64,000 nucleotides of DNA from positions 124,001 to 188,000 of the forward strand of contig NZ_JADEXZ010000002.1 in assembly GCF_015206815.1 (NCBI RefSeq), in the 5' to 3' direction. Position 1 is the stretch's first letter; each line of letters opens with the position of its first letter. The notes below the pieces were generated by a model. It searched no databases, was not told the DNA's origin, and saw only the letters and a program-made list of their open reading frames with translations. The translations under genes were made by a program, and so were the position numbers. This document shows positions 46,515 to 57,195 of this stretch, in pieces. The DNA comes from Fortiea sp. LEGE XX443. Its GTDB lineage: Bacteria > Cyanobacteriota > Cyanobacteriia > Cyanobacteriales > Nostocaceae.

Positions 46515-47540
46515 ATGCCCAACAATTTTGCTCTGGGTAAAGAAAACCGGTTAAGTCGCCGCCAACTATTGAAATTGGGAGTATGCAGCGCTGGATTTGC
46601 AGGTACTGCGGCACTTTGGCATACCCTGAATTCACAAAGCCAGTCAATAGTCAAAGTACCGCCGCTGGAGATGGAAGCAACAAATCAGGTTGCTAATCCC
46701 ATGCAGATGCTAAGGAATTTTGATTATGGGACGATAAAGCAAGAAAATGGACGTACTGTGCGAGAATTCCAGCTAACAGCAGGTAATTCTGTAATTCAAC
46801 TCAATAGCGCTGTTTCTTACAACATCTGGGATTTAAACGGGCGCATCCCAGGGCCAACGCTACGGGCGAAGCAAGGCGATCGCGTGCGGATATTATTTCT
46901 CAATCAGGCGGGACATTCTCACTCTCTACATTTTCATGGCGTTCATCCCGCAGAAATGGATGGGATTCGTCCTGTCAGCAACGGTAATGCCACAATTTAT
47001 GAATTTGACGCAGAACCCTATGGCGTTCATTTGTATCACTGTCACATAGCGCCAGTTACCCGTCATATTGCCAAAGGTTTGTACGGGATGTTTATCATCG
47101 ATCCTCCCACACCGCGCCCAGTAGCTGATGAGATTGTATTAGTGATGGCTGGGTATGATGTAAATGACGATAGTCATAATGAATATTACGCCTTCAATGG
47201 ACTGCCCCATCATTACATGCAGCATCCCATCCCAATTTACCAAAATCAGTTGATTCGGTTGTATGTTCTCAACATCATTGAGTATGAGACAGCAGTCACA
47301 TTTCACCTCCACGCCAACTTTTTTGATGTTTATCGCAGTGGGATGACCATGACTCCCAGCGAGAAAACTGATGTCATCACAATGGGTGTAGCAGAACGCC
47401 ACATTTTAGAATTTGCTTTTCGCTATCCAGGTAAGTATATGTTCCATCCTCATCAAGATGCGATCGCAGAGAATGGCTGCATGGGTCAATTTGAAGTAAT
47501 TGCTGATAATACTTCTCAAACTTCCCTAAAAAGTTCTTAG
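46515..47540 (+). CDS. Tat-exported two-domain multicopper oxidase
   Basis: A 341-aa periplasmic protein. The signal is of twin-arginine type (SRRQLLKLG at 14-22). Two cupredoxin domains carry copper ligands: HSHSLHFHG (about 136-144) and HLYHCHI (about 175-181) with downstream His and Met/Leu in domain 1, then FHLHANF (about 257-263) and HPHQDAIAENGCMG in domain 2. A complete type 1 site appears in domain 1, as in two-domain laccases. Substrate (Cu, Fe, Mn or organic) is unknown. The downstream DNA is the left end of an IS1 element. Confidence 0.85.
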   Translation: MPNNFALGKENRLSRRQLLKLGVCSAGFAGTAALWHTLNSQSQSIVKVPPLEMEATNQVANPMQMLRNFDYGTIKQENGRTVREFQLTAGNSVIQLNSAVSYNIWDLNGRIPGPTLRAKQGDRVRILFLNQAGHSHSLHFHGVHPAEMDGIRPVSNGNATIYEFDAEPYGVHLYHCHIAPVTRHIAKGLYGMFIIDPPTPRPVADEIVLVMAGYDVNDDSHNEYYAFNGLPHHYMQHPIPIYQNQLIRLYVLNIIEYETAVTFHLHANFFDVYRSGMTMTPSEKTDVITMGVAERHILEFAFRYPGKYMFHPHQDAIAENGCMGQFEVIADNTSQTSLKSS

Positions 47541-47587
47541 TCTGATTATTCTATTTTTGGCGTTGCTGAATGAAGAGATGAATTGAT

Positions 47588-47929
47588 TTATATGGGTACA
47601 ATTTTATACTTTAAATAATGAAGTAATAATTTAATCGAGTATCTCAGCATTTGTTCTGATTTGGAATAGCATAAAGTTTTGCGGTGAAGGCGTGCAAGAT
47701 AATGGCGTAACCGAGTATTTTCATTTTCCACCCTTGTCATATATGTTTTACTCACAATTTGGTCTCCATCGGGGATAAAACTTGGGTAAACTTTCCAGCC
47801 ATCGGTCACATAAAAATAGCTTTTCCACTGTTCAACAAATTCCCAAAGTGGCTTAAAAGTTTCAGCACTATGGTCTCCTAAAACCCAAGCTAAAATACCT
47901 TGAGTAAAGTGATTTACTGCTGTCCACAA
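47588..47929 (-). CDS. insB: IS1 transposase, InsB part
   Basis: The C-terminal catalytic part of an IS1 transposase (113 aa from the first Met; the fused protein begins further upstream in this frame). DDE-type residues lie in GDHSAETF and YVTDGWKVYP. It is expressed as a fusion with InsA by a -1 ribosomal slip at the A-run where the two frames overlap (47939-47946 on the minus strand reads AAAAAAAC). Confidence 0.88.
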   Translation of the reverse strand: MWTAVNHFTQGILAWVLGDHSAETFKPLWEFVEQWKSYFYVTDGWKVYPSFIPDGDQIVSKTYMTRVENENTRLRHYLARLHRKTLCYSKSEQMLRYSIKLLLHYLKYKIVPI

Positions 47930-48288
47930 CCAAATTTTGTTTTTTTTGAACCGATAAATGTTTCTAACTCATCCAATTCTCCAACTTCTGGGACGATATC
48001 TTCTTTTGGAACGTCTGGCAGCTTTTCTCCTAGTTGTTTAACCCAATAAATTATCGTCGTATGATGCACACCTTTAACTCGTTCAATACCACGAAAACCC
48101 ATGCCGTTGAGGTACATTTTTAAGCATTCTTGTTTCAGTTCGTCTGAATATCCTTTTGGCGGATCATATATATCAATAAATTGGCGGTTGCAATGAGTAC
48201 AAATGTGATTTTGTTTACTTTTACGTTTCCCATTCTTTCTGATTTCCGTAGAGCCGCAGTATGGACATTGCACAGTAGATGACCTCAA
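47914..48288 (-). CDS. insA: IS1 transposase, InsA part
   Basis: A 124-aa protein with an N-terminal zinc finger (CPYCGS, then CTHCNR at about 8-36) and a helix-turn-helix (about 60-90, GIERVKGVHHTTIIYWV). By itself InsA represses transposition; slippage on the A8 run near its end (47940-47947) shifts into insB to give the full transposase. The frame stays open to the expected stop. Confidence 0.9.
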   Translation of the reverse strand: MRSSTVQCPYCGSTEIRKNGKRKSKQNHICTHCNRQFIDIYDPPKGYSDELKQECLKMYLNGMGFRGIERVKGVHHTTIIYWVKQLGEKLPDVPKEDIVPEVGELDELETFIGSKKTKFGCGQQ

Positions 48289-48300
48289 TTCATCTCTCTA

Positions 48301-50361
48301 TTATGCAATGCCACAAATTAAAGTGTCTTGACTACCACTTGCGAGAGTTTGACCATCGGGACTAAAGCTGACAGACCAAACAATACCTGTATGTTTATCT
48401 AAAGTTTTTAGGCAATCTCCTGTTTGTATATTCCACAATTTGATCAATCCATCATGACCACCACTTGCCAGGGTTTGCCCATCTGGACTAAAGGCGACTG
48501 TCCAAACCCAACCTTCATGTCCTTTAAATATCAACAAGTTTTTTCTATCTGCCATTTGCCACAAATGAATTTGCCCATCCATATCGCCTGTAGCTAACAG
48601 TTTTCCATCTGGACTCAAGGCAAGTGAATAAATATTCTTCAAGGTTGCAGCAAATACAGACTGATCAAAAGTAGTATTTTGGAAATTAACTCCTGCTAAA
48701 TTGACACGCTGTAAGTCCGCTTGCCGAATGGTCAAATTGGAGAAGTCATACCGTTGTAAATTTACTTCCAAATATGCTAACAAGTTGAGGACATTGCCCC
48801 CGGTATACCCAGTTAATATTGCAGTTTGATGTCTTTGCTGCTCCAATACATTCTGCAACAAAATTATCAGTTTTTGTTGATTGCCTAACTCTATTAACAA
48901 TTGCTCAAGTAAGGGTTTTACAATTAGTTGCTTTTGTGTTTCACGGATGTAGTCTTTGGCTGTTGCCTTAATCAAAGCATGGGTTTGAAACAAGCTTAAA
49001 CTGACAGAAGTTTCTCCTACTAATTCATAACAAACTTGTTCAACCAATCGCTGTGTTGTATATTCCATCACGACTGGTTGCAAGAAGAAATCTTCATCGC
49101 TTTTTTCAATTAATGAGCGTCGCAATAGAGATTTAATTGCTGAAGGCACAAAACGCTTTGCAGAAGATGTCGTCACATCACAAGCTAACTCGGCAAGAGA
49201 TACTGGCTCTCGATTAATTGCCAGCCAGTTCATCACTTCTTCTTCTATCGCTGACAAACGCTGAAACTGCCGTTCTAACAAGTCTTGGATGTCGTCAAAA
49301 ATTAATGTTCCCTGTTCTATATACTCCAAAACAGGGGCTATTTTCCCGTTGAAAAGTTCTTGAGTTCCGACGGCTACTATCTTGAGTGCTAAGGGATTAC
49401 CCCCGTAATACTCTATGAGTACTTGCCATTCTCGTTCTGTACCCGTGAATTGTCCTTTCTGCTCGAATAAATCTTGTCCCTCAGTAGTATTTAATCCTTT
49501 TAATGGGAGCGATTTTACTTTTACTCCTGTTCTGTCTCCTTCTAACGGTATTAATTCTTTGAGTTTTTCTCTGGAAGTTAACAGAACACAACTTTTATGC
49601 GGTACTTCGCCAACGCGCTTAAGTAATTGACCATATCCCTCGTAGCCTGGACGATATTGCCCTGCTTGACCACCAGCGAGAATTGTCTCAACATTGTCTA
49701 AAATCAGCAGACAACGGTTTGCTTGCAAACATTCCATCAACTTCGATAGTTTGCCATCAAAACTTTCGGGTATTACCATCTCCTTTCGCAGCGCCGACAG
49801 CAAAAATTGCAGAATGTTGGTTATTTGCTCCTCTACTGGCGGTGCATTTACTAGGCTTCGCCACACCACTACCTCAAATTCGCTTTGAATTTGCAGCCCC
49901 AACTTCACTGCTAAAGTGCTTTTGCCAATACCACCAATTCCTATGAGTCCAACTAAACGACACCGTTCTTCTAATATCCACTGTCTTAGCTGCAATAATT
50001 CTTCACTGCGACCAAAAAACATGGATACATCCGGTGCTTCACTCCAGTCATACTGAGGATTTGCGTGTCTCGCTACCAAGTCTTCAGGGGGGTTAGGTCG
50101 GGTATAATCGCCTTTACACAACTGCAATCTAAAGGCAGCGAAGGCAAACTGCAAGGAACTTTTATCTACGGGTTCCTCTCTTCCTAGTATCCTGGAGATT
50201 GTGTGTAGAGATAATTCTGTGCGATAGCTCAATTCTTCTAAAGAAAAGCTATCTCCACCATTCTCATTAAATTCGGCTTGAGCTTTGGCATCTCGAAATT
50301 TCTCCCAGCCGTTGAGGGTCAAGATTACACCCCGATTGCGTCGAGCTTTTTGCTGTTTCAT
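48301..50361 (-). pseudogene. NB-ARC/WD40 STAND protein, truncated by IS1
   Basis: The 686-aa product begins at the ATG at 50361 (MKQQKARRNRG). It has an N-terminal helical module with an HTH-like segment (about 1-95), an NB-ARC ATPase (P-loop GIGGIGKST near 163, Walker B LLILDNVE near 245), a winged-helix/helical linker, a short pentapeptide-like stretch (LQRVNLAGVNF) and then only about three WD40 repeats. The frame ends four codons inside the IS1 right repeat (CGIA, stop). Relatives usually carry many more WD40 repeats, so the sensor propeller has been lost. It might still be translated, but is probably non-functional. An upstream in-frame extension to 50466 is unlikely. Confidence 0.82.
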
Positions 50362-50791
50362 TAGTTTTACTCTGTTGAATTTTAACAACACTACTAGCCA
50401 ACCATTGCGTGATAACTCCACAACGCAAAGCGCAAGCTTGCGATCGCTTGAACTACTAACCTGCATCGCGGCTAGTTTAGATAGTGTCTATACAAAGCGA
50501 CAAATTTTCAGAACAGCATTTAGGTGCATATTAGCAGTATTCAGTAAATTTACGACAGTAGCCAAGCTTAAGCAAATCTAATCTCTCTAAGCAGACTTAA
50601 ACTTAGATAGCTCGTAACTCTGTTTTGCCTTCAACAAATCACAAAACCCTTACTTCAAAGGGATTTCAACCCTACTACCTGTCCTCTGTTACCTGTCACC
50701 TGCTATCACTTTTTACTTTTGCCTTGTTCGGTGAACTTTCGCCGGTCTGCGCTAGGGTAGAAATGGACACCTAATTTATAAATTTCTGCTT
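50362..50791. other. Spacer with degenerate heptamer repeat
   Basis: About 430 bp. It contains a short CTACCTG/TCACCTG array at 50674-50704. Nothing else is recognised. Confidence 0.5.
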
Positions 50792-52168
50792 GTGCTTCCC
50801 TGTAAACGTCCAGCTGCCTTTTTAAGTTTGGCTGTTTTACTCACCGCCTTAACAGCCTGTACCAACACTCCAGCCACCAAAAATCTGGAACAATCTTTGG
50901 CGGCTGATCCCAGACTGCAAGAAAACCCAGTTCTCTTTGGGGAAGCTAGTAAAGGCGAACCACAATCAGCAAACAATGAACCTACAGTCCAGTTACCTGC
51001 GGATTTTCCTAAAGATATTCCTTTATATCCCAATGCCAAACTTCAGGAAATTACACCTGCTAGTGGCTCAGAAAATAAAATATCAACTAAATGGTTGAGT
51101 TCCGATCCCAGCAATTTTATTACAAGCTTTTATCGCAGCCAGTTGCAGGATAACAACTGGCAAATTTTACAGCAGCCAGCCGATGATGTCGGTACTTTTG
51201 AAGCGCGGCGCGGTGATTTGCTCATTAAAGTCTCCATTCAAGCTCAGTCTGTTACAAATGCTGCACCTAATCAACCACAAACAGCTACTAGTTTAATAAT
51301 TGAGTACATCCCAAATAGTAATGACACGGCACAATCTACGCCAACAACTAATAATGCGCCTCAACCAGGAGATCCGCAGTTTATTGGCCCAGTAGCACCA
51401 AGCAACTCGGCAACACAGCCAAGCACTACGCCTAATACTCCAACAACTACTGCAACTATATCTGCATCTGGGGAATTTTCAGACCTCAACAAAGCACCAC
51501 AAGAATTACGTCAACATATCCAAGACTTAGCTGCATTGGGTGTTTTGTCCATAGAACCTCCAGGAAACAAGGCTAATTCTAGCAATACAAATTTATTTGA
51601 ACCGAGTAAAATCATTACCCGTCGCATATATGCACGTTGGATAGTTGCGGCTAACAATGCGATGTATGCAAATAATCCAGCCAAGCAGATCCGGTTGGCT
51701 GCGGAAAGTACGCAACCAGCTTTTAGTGATGTATCAAAAACAGATCCAGATTTTCCAGTAATTCAGGGACTAGCTGAAGCTGGTTTAATTCCCAGTTCCT
51801 TGTCGGGAGACTCAACCGCAGTTTTGTTTCTTCCAGATGCACCGCTAACGCGGGAGCAATTGATTTTGTGGAAAGTACCTTTGGATACTCGCCAAGCTTT
51901 ACCAACTGCGAATTTAGATACAGTTAAACAAACTTGGGGTTTCCAAGATGTGGGGAAAATTGACCCTAAAGCATTACGGGCAATTTTGGCTGATTTCCAA
52001 AATGTAGAAAAATCAAATATTCGGCGGGTGTTTGGCTTTACGACATTATTTCAACCTAAAAAAACCGTGACTCGTGCTGAGGCGGCTGCGGCTTTATGGT
52101 ATTTTGGTACTCCAGGTGATGGAGTATCAGCTGCTGATGCTTTGAAGTTAAAGCGATCGCCTACCTGA
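50792..52168 (+). CDS. Lipoprotein with SLH-like domains
   Basis: A 458-aa protein that starts with GTG. Its signal ends in LTAC (lipid-anchored Cys about 23). Residues about 65-170 form a globular domain that begins PLYPNAKLQEITP, followed by a Thr/Pro/Asn-rich linker (about 175-225) and an SLH-like region (about 230-450: FSDLNKAPQELR, FSDVSKTDPDF, FQDVGKIDPKA with TRAEAAAALWYF). It is probably periplasmic or outer-envelope. Precise function unknown. It converges on the RND permease gene. Confidence 0.8.
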   Translation: MLPCKRPAAFLSLAVLLTALTACTNTPATKNLEQSLAADPRLQENPVLFGEASKGEPQSANNEPTVQLPADFPKDIPLYPNAKLQEITPASGSENKISTKWLSSDPSNFITSFYRSQLQDNNWQILQQPADDVGTFEARRGDLLIKVSIQAQSVTNAAPNQPQTATSLIIEYIPNSNDTAQSTPTTNNAPQPGDPQFIGPVAPSNSATQPSTTPNTPTTTATISASGEFSDLNKAPQELRQHIQDLAALGVLSIEPPGNKANSSNTNLFEPSKIITRRIYARWIVAANNAMYANNPAKQIRLAAESTQPAFSDVSKTDPDFPVIQGLAEAGLIPSSLSGDSTAVLFLPDAPLTREQLILWKVPLDTRQALPTANLDTVKQTWGFQDVGKIDPKALRAILADFQNVEKSNIRRVFGFTTLFQPKKTVTRAEAAAALWYFGTPGDGVSAADALKLKRSPT

Positions 52169-52252
52169 ATTTGTCTACTTAAGTTTTGATCAAGGTGGAT
52201 AAATATTCCACGTCGTTTTTGACGCGCGATCGTTCAAGTCGAGCTAAAATTA

Positions 52253-55200
52253 CTAATCTATTTCTTTTCCTTCCCGTCTTTTTCTGGGAGATGCCGGGGG
52301 TTGGCGGAAGTCTCTCCCTGAGAATGTGGCTCTGAAAAAGGATTTAAGTTTTTTTACAGTGGGATACGAGGAATGAAACCTTTTATTCCATCTACCTAGC
52401 CAGATGGATGCTGGTTTCATCCAATTCCCACCCAGCAAATCGTGAAGCAGCGTATAAAAACACGGGATAATAAACAGTGTCAACACAGTTGCTAGTGATA
52501 AACCAGAAAATACAACTACGCCCAATGGTTGCAAAAATTCTGAGCCTTCACCAATCCCCAATGCTAAGGGAAACATACCTAAAACAGTCGTAATAGTGGT
52601 CATCAGTACTGGACGTAAACGTTGTGGCGCAGCTTGCAAAATTGCAGTTTTGCGGTCAACTTTGTCTCGTTCCCGAATTTGGTTGGCTAATTCCACCATG
52701 ATGATGGCGTTGTTAACTACAATACCTACCAACAACACCGCACCGACAATCACGGTCGCGCCAATGGCGGTTTTGGTGATGTAAAGCCCAAAAATTCCTC
52801 CGGCTAGTGCTAGAGGAATAGTAAACATAATCACCAAAGGATCGATTAGGGAATTGTATTGTACTGCCATCACGACAAATACAAGAAAGGTAGCTAATCC
52901 ACCTAATAGTTGCAGTGAGCTTTGTAGTTGTTGATTGGATTCTGCGGCTGCGCTAGGTAAAACGCTAACACCTTCTGGTAAATCTAGACTATCTATTACG
53001 CCCTTCACCTGTGCTATGGCCTGACTCAAACTAGCACCCTCGGTTAAATTCCCTGCCAGGATGTTAACTTGGCGCTGGTTGATGCGCTGAATTTCTCCAG
53101 GAGCTTGGCCTTCAACAATTCTGGCAACATCACTCAAGCGGACTTGTAGATTGTTGTCTACAAATAAAGGTAATCTTTCTAATTGAGATGGTGTTTGGAT
53201 TGAGGTTTCATTTAACTTGACTCGGATATCTACCAAACGGTTGCCCCGTTGTAACTGAGTAGGTATGCTACCTTCCAAGGCTGTTTGAATCGTATCGCCA
53301 ATGTCTTTAGTCGTTAACCCCAAGGCTGCAACTCTCTCCCAATCAGGCAAAATCTGAATTTCTGGTTGTTGCTCATCGGCATCGGGACGAAATCTGGCGA
53401 GGGTGGCTTGCTCTTCTAAAGCTGCTAACACCTGACTACCAGCTTGTTGTAAGTTATTAGAGTCGTTGCCTTGTAAAATTACATCAACATCTGCACCACG
53501 TACAGGGGAGTTATTCAGAATCAAACCCCGTACCTGTCCTGGTGAAAGGCGCAAGCGAATTCCAGCTAAGTTTAATTTGTTGAATTCTTTGGTAACTCGT
53601 TCAACGTAAGCCTCTACATCAGTATTTGGTTTTAGGGTAATGGTGCTGGAACCACGTAAGGGATTAGCATTGGTGTTAGTGCCAAATAAAGCACCACCAG
53701 CAGTGGAAAAAACATATTCTGTTTCTGGCTGCTTGCGAAGAAGTTCATCCACTACCCCCATAACTTTGAGGTTAGTTTCTAAGGGTGTTCCGGGGGGAAA
53801 TTGGGCATTTAAGCTGGCTTGTCCGGTATTAATTCTGGGGAGAATTTCTTGGGTAATTTGTGGAGCCATCCACAAACTACCACCACCAAACAACAGAAGG
53901 GCGATCGCTACTGTAATTAACCGCCAACGTAATATCATACTTAAAAAGCTGCCGTAGCTCCTAGTAGAAGCATCAAAGCAGCGATTGAATTCCCTGAGTA
54001 GCCAAAATTCACTCAATCGGCTCGAAAACTTCCACGCCAGTAAACGAGAAGCAAGCATAGGGACAACAGTAACAGCAATCAAAATTGATGCTGCAACGGA
54101 AAAGCTAATAGTCAGAATTAATTCATTGAATAGTAGTGCGATAAAGCCACCAATGAGCAAAAATGGCAACACTGCTACCAAGTTGGTACTAGTAGAGGCA
54201 ATTAAGGCTGATTCGACTTCTCTACTACTTTGTTCAGATTGATTAATTAGTTGTTGTGAATTCAACCTGCTTTTAGTACTTTTGCCGGGAGTCATACCAA
54301 CACCCTCGGCAATGTTCTCCAACATAACAATGGAGTTATCAACCACAATACCTACACCTAAAGCTAAACCGCCTAAACTAAAGACGTTCAGGGATAAGCC
54401 AAATAGCCCCATCAAAATAATTGCTGCTAGGGTTGCTAAAGGTATGGCTAGGACGATGATAAAAGTTTGCCGTAGGGAACCTAGGAATAGAAGAACTGCG
54501 ATCGCAGCTAATCCCGTGCCAATCAATCCAGAAGTGGTAACATTGGCAATAGAATCACGGATGAACTTCGATTCATCTAAAGTAGAAGTAATTACTGTTC
54601 CTTCTGGAATGACACCAGATTGCCGCAGTTCTTCTAAGCGTTTTTTAACACCATCAACAACGTTGATAGTATTGGCATCTGGTTGTTTTTGAATACTAAC
54701 TTTTACCGCTGGTTCACCATTGAGAGAGACGAAAATCCTTTGCTGTTCTGAGCCATCTATGACTTCGGCAAAGTCTCGCAAGTAAACACGGCGTTTAGGA
54801 ACTGGTGATGAAGTACTAGAACCTGGGGAAGAAGATGCCTCAAACGATAAATTATTGAGTTCATCTGCACTGCGAAACCGCCCAACAGTACGAGTTAGTG
54901 GCTCGGAACTCTGTCCCAAAATTCTACCGCCGGAAATATCTTGGTTGCGGTTTCTCAATTCATCTAAGACATCGGTTAAACCCACACCCACAGCTTGCAA
55001 GCGAGCTAAATCAACATTGACTCTAACTTCTTCTTGCACTCCTCCTGATACGGCTACCCCCGCTACGCCTGGGACTACACCCAGTTCGCGGGCTAGTTCT
55101 TCTTCAGCAAAAACACGCAAATCCACACCTTCTAAAGAGGGTGAAGTTAACGCCACTTCATAAACTGGTAATTGAGAAGGATCTATTTTAAACAAGCGTG

Positions 55201-55603
55201 GTGATTCTAAGGTGTCTGGTAAAGCACCTCTAGCTCGGTTAAAGGCGGCTGTGGCATCATTTAAGGCTTGGTCAATATTGCCTCCCGGTTGAAAGTACAA
55301 ATCTAAACTCACTTGTCCTTCGCGGGTTTGAGAAAAGACTTGTAAAACGCCTTCAGTAGCCGAAAAAGCTTCTTCTAAGGGTTTTGTCACTTCATCAATT
55401 GCTACCTCTGGGGAAATTCCCGGTGCTTGTATCCGCACACCAATCCGGGGATAAGTAATTGATGGTAGTAAATCTACGGGCAATTTAACTATAAAAAATA
55501 CACCAATGACTATTACCGCTAGGGTGAGCATGAGCGTACCGATATGTTGCCGGATGGATATGGCACTAATACTAAATCCGCCGCTTTTCTGGACTTGCTG
55601 CAT
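52253..55603 (-). CDS. RND efflux permease (HAE1/AcrB type)
   Basis: A 1116-aa inner-membrane proton antiporter. It has the usual two halves, each with a large periplasmic loop, and twelve membrane helices; the family segments GIVVDNSIVMLENI (near 425) and GIVVNNAIIMVELA (near 960) include helix-4 type acidic residues. It pumps hydrophobic or amphipathic compounds, exact substrates unknown. The membrane fusion protein is encoded 86 bp upstream on the same strand; a TolC-type outer-membrane factor is not in view. A C-terminal extension of about 60 residues is basic. Confidence 0.93.
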   Translation of the reverse strand: MQQVQKSGGFSISAISIRQHIGTLMLTLAVIVIGVFFIVKLPVDLLPSITYPRIGVRIQAPGISPEVAIDEVTKPLEEAFSATEGVLQVFSQTREGQVSLDLYFQPGGNIDQALNDATAAFNRARGALPDTLESPRLFKIDPSQLPVYEVALTSPSLEGVDLRVFAEEELARELGVVPGVAGVAVSGGVQEEVRVNVDLARLQAVGVGLTDVLDELRNRNQDISGGRILGQSSEPLTRTVGRFRSADELNNLSFEASSSPGSSTSSPVPKRRVYLRDFAEVIDGSEQQRIFVSLNGEPAVKVSIQKQPDANTINVVDGVKKRLEELRQSGVIPEGTVITSTLDESKFIRDSIANVTTSGLIGTGLAAIAVLLFLGSLRQTFIIVLAIPLATLAAIILMGLFGLSLNVFSLGGLALGVGIVVDNSIVMLENIAEGVGMTPGKSTKSRLNSQQLINQSEQSSREVESALIASTSTNLVAVLPFLLIGGFIALLFNELILTISFSVAASILIAVTVVPMLASRLLAWKFSSRLSEFWLLREFNRCFDASTRSYGSFLSMILRWRLITVAIALLLFGGGSLWMAPQITQEILPRINTGQASLNAQFPPGTPLETNLKVMGVVDELLRKQPETEYVFSTAGGALFGTNTNANPLRGSSTITLKPNTDVEAYVERVTKEFNKLNLAGIRLRLSPGQVRGLILNNSPVRGADVDVILQGNDSNNLQQAGSQVLAALEEQATLARFRPDADEQQPEIQILPDWERVAALGLTTKDIGDTIQTALEGSIPTQLQRGNRLVDIRVKLNETSIQTPSQLERLPLFVDNNLQVRLSDVARIVEGQAPGEIQRINQRQVNILAGNLTEGASLSQAIAQVKGVIDSLDLPEGVSVLPSAAAESNQQLQSSLQLLGGLATFLVFVVMAVQYNSLIDPLVIMFTIPLALAGGIFGLYITKTAIGATVIVGAVLLVGIVVNNAIIMVELANQIRERDKVDRKTAILQAAPQRLRPVLMTTITTVLGMFPLALGIGEGSEFLQPLGVVVFSGLSLATVLTLFIIPCFYTLLHDLLGGNWMKPASIWLGRWNKRFHSSYPTVKKLKSFFRATFSGRDFRQPPASPRKRREGKEID

Positions 55604-55689
55604 GACTATGAATGCTCTCCAAATTCAATAAACGAACCGCAAAGATCGCAAAGTACTCAAAGTAATTAAGAGTTTGAGAGGTGTGTTGT

Positions 55690-57195
55690 TTAATTTCTAT
55701 TTCCACGCGGTTTAGAGTTTGACTCGGCTGTTTCCGAGAGAATCGAAAGACGTACAGTTTCCCCATCTTTTAAAGGTTTACCACTACGAACTACGTAGCG
55801 ATCGCCTGGTTGCAAGCCAGATAAAACTTCTACTTTGCCATCAGCTTTTTTGCCCAAGGTGACAACACGAGCTGCGACTTTAGATTTACCACCTGTGTCG
55901 GTAACTACAAACAAGGTGCCATTTATTTCTTGTGACTGACTTTTGGCTGTCTCAGATGCAGAAGGTTGTTTGCTGGTGGCTGCTTTTTTAATGGCGGTTT
56001 GCGATATGATGACTCGCGGTGGTGTTTGATTTTCAAAAATGACTCGTGCTGACAGTCCGCTACCAATATTGCTCTCACTGTTAGGAATCACCACTTCTAC
56101 TGGGAGATTTAAAGTAGTATTATCATCCGTGGCTGGAGAGATGCGTGTAACTCTGCCTATTAATGTTTTTTTAGGAAAGGCATCTAAGCGTACTTTTGCG
56201 GTTTGCCCGACTTGAATTGGTGCTAGTTCTAACTCGGAAACTTCGACTACAACTTTCACGCGGCTGAAGTCGCCAATTTGGATAACTTCGCCGCCTGCTT
56301 GCAAAAGATCACCTGGTTCTATTATTTTGTCTGCGACTTTAGCTTTTGTTGTGACTACACCATTGATGGGGGACATCAGTCTTGAGTAAGAACGGCGTTC
56401 TTTGGCTTGAGCTACCACTGCTTGTTGCGCTAGGACTCTTCCTTGGGCGGCTGCGACGGCTTGCTGTTCTGTACGGACTTGCTCAGTTGCAGCCCGCAAA
56501 GCTTGGGCTGTTGTTTGTGCTTTGGTACGTGCTTGCTCGGCAGTTTGTTGAGCGATCGCACCTTCTTGGTATAATTTTTGTTGCCTTTTTGAATCGGCTT
56601 GGGCTTGCACTACTTCTAAGCGCATCCGTTCAACTTCAGCACGGGCATTACTTACCTGGGTTGCGGCTCTTGCTACTTCTGATTTTTGGGCTGCTAGTTC
56701 TGCTTCGGCTTGCTTTAAGCTTGTCAACAACAAAGCATCGTCTAACTGTCCGATGTTCTGCCCTTTTTTGAGGGGATCACCTACATCTACGTTTAAAGAT
56801 AATAACCGTGCTTCTATTTGCGATCGCAATGATACAGTCCGGAAGGGTTTAGTTTTACCTATATACTCTAGTTCTTTTTGCAGTATACCTGTACGAGCGA
56901 TCGCTACATCTACAGGTGTTGCACCACCACGTTCTCTACTACCACTTTGAGATTGCGCTTCGGCTGTGTCTTTGGGTAAGGAGCCACAACTAGCTGTCAG
57001 TATTCCTGTGCTTAATAAGCAAGCTACCAACGATATGGTTTTCCATGATTGGCTATGGGAAAACACTCTCTTGTGCTTTTGTTTCTCTGTGCCAATTTTG
57101 GCGATTAAGTCTAACTGGTTATTCATTACCTGGATTGGAGCTATGTAAGTTTGCTGTTTCATCGATTTTTGCGGTTGTACTCCGTTTAAAATCAT
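55690..57195 (-). CDS. RND efflux periplasmic adaptor (HlyD/MFP family)
   Basis: A 501-aa lipoprotein. An unusually long N-terminus precedes the lipobox LTASC (Cys about 70), so the true start may be the Met at residue 24 (57126). The body follows the adaptor order: lipoyl half (GQLDDALL), a long coiled-coil hairpin (about 160-260, rich in Ala/Gln/Glu), second lipoyl half and beta-barrel, then a C-terminal domain (GLQPGDRYVVRSGKPLKDG). It pairs with the RND permease just downstream. Confidence 0.9.
   Translation of the reverse strand: MILNGVQPQKSMKQQTYIAPIQVMNNQLDLIAKIGTEKQKHKRVFSHSQSWKTISLVACLLSTGILTASCGSLPKDTAEAQSQSGSRERGGATPVDVAIARTGILQKELEYIGKTKPFRTVSLRSQIEARLLSLNVDVGDPLKKGQNIGQLDDALLLTSLKQAEAELAAQKSEVARAATQVSNARAEVERMRLEVVQAQADSKRQQKLYQEGAIAQQTAEQARTKAQTTAQALRAATEQVRTEQQAVAAAQGRVLAQQAVVAQAKERRSYSRLMSPINGVVTTKAKVADKIIEPGDLLQAGGEVIQIGDFSRVKVVVEVSELELAPIQVGQTAKVRLDAFPKKTLIGRVTRISPATDDNTTLNLPVEVVIPNSESNIGSGLSARVIFENQTPPRVIISQTAIKKAATSKQPSASETAKSQSQEINGTLFVVTDTGGKSKVAARVVTLGKKADGKVEVLSGLQPGDRYVVRSGKPLKDGETVRLSILSETAESNSKPRGNRN

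Larger units (their letters stand above)
47558..48313 (-). mobile_element. Complete IS1-family insertion sequence
   Basis: A 756-bp element with imperfect terminal inverted repeats (left TGGCGTTGCTGAATGAAGAG; right, read inward, TGGCATTGCATAATAGAGAG; both then continue ATGAATTGA) and two overlapping frames. No 8-9 bp target duplication is seen: left flank CTATTTT and right flank ACAAATT do not match. This suggests that one flank was deleted after insertion. Confidence 0.88.

Noticed and set aside
53985-54692. Plus-strand frames inside the RND permease gene
   Set aside because: They are antisense shadows of a conserved 1116-aa protein.
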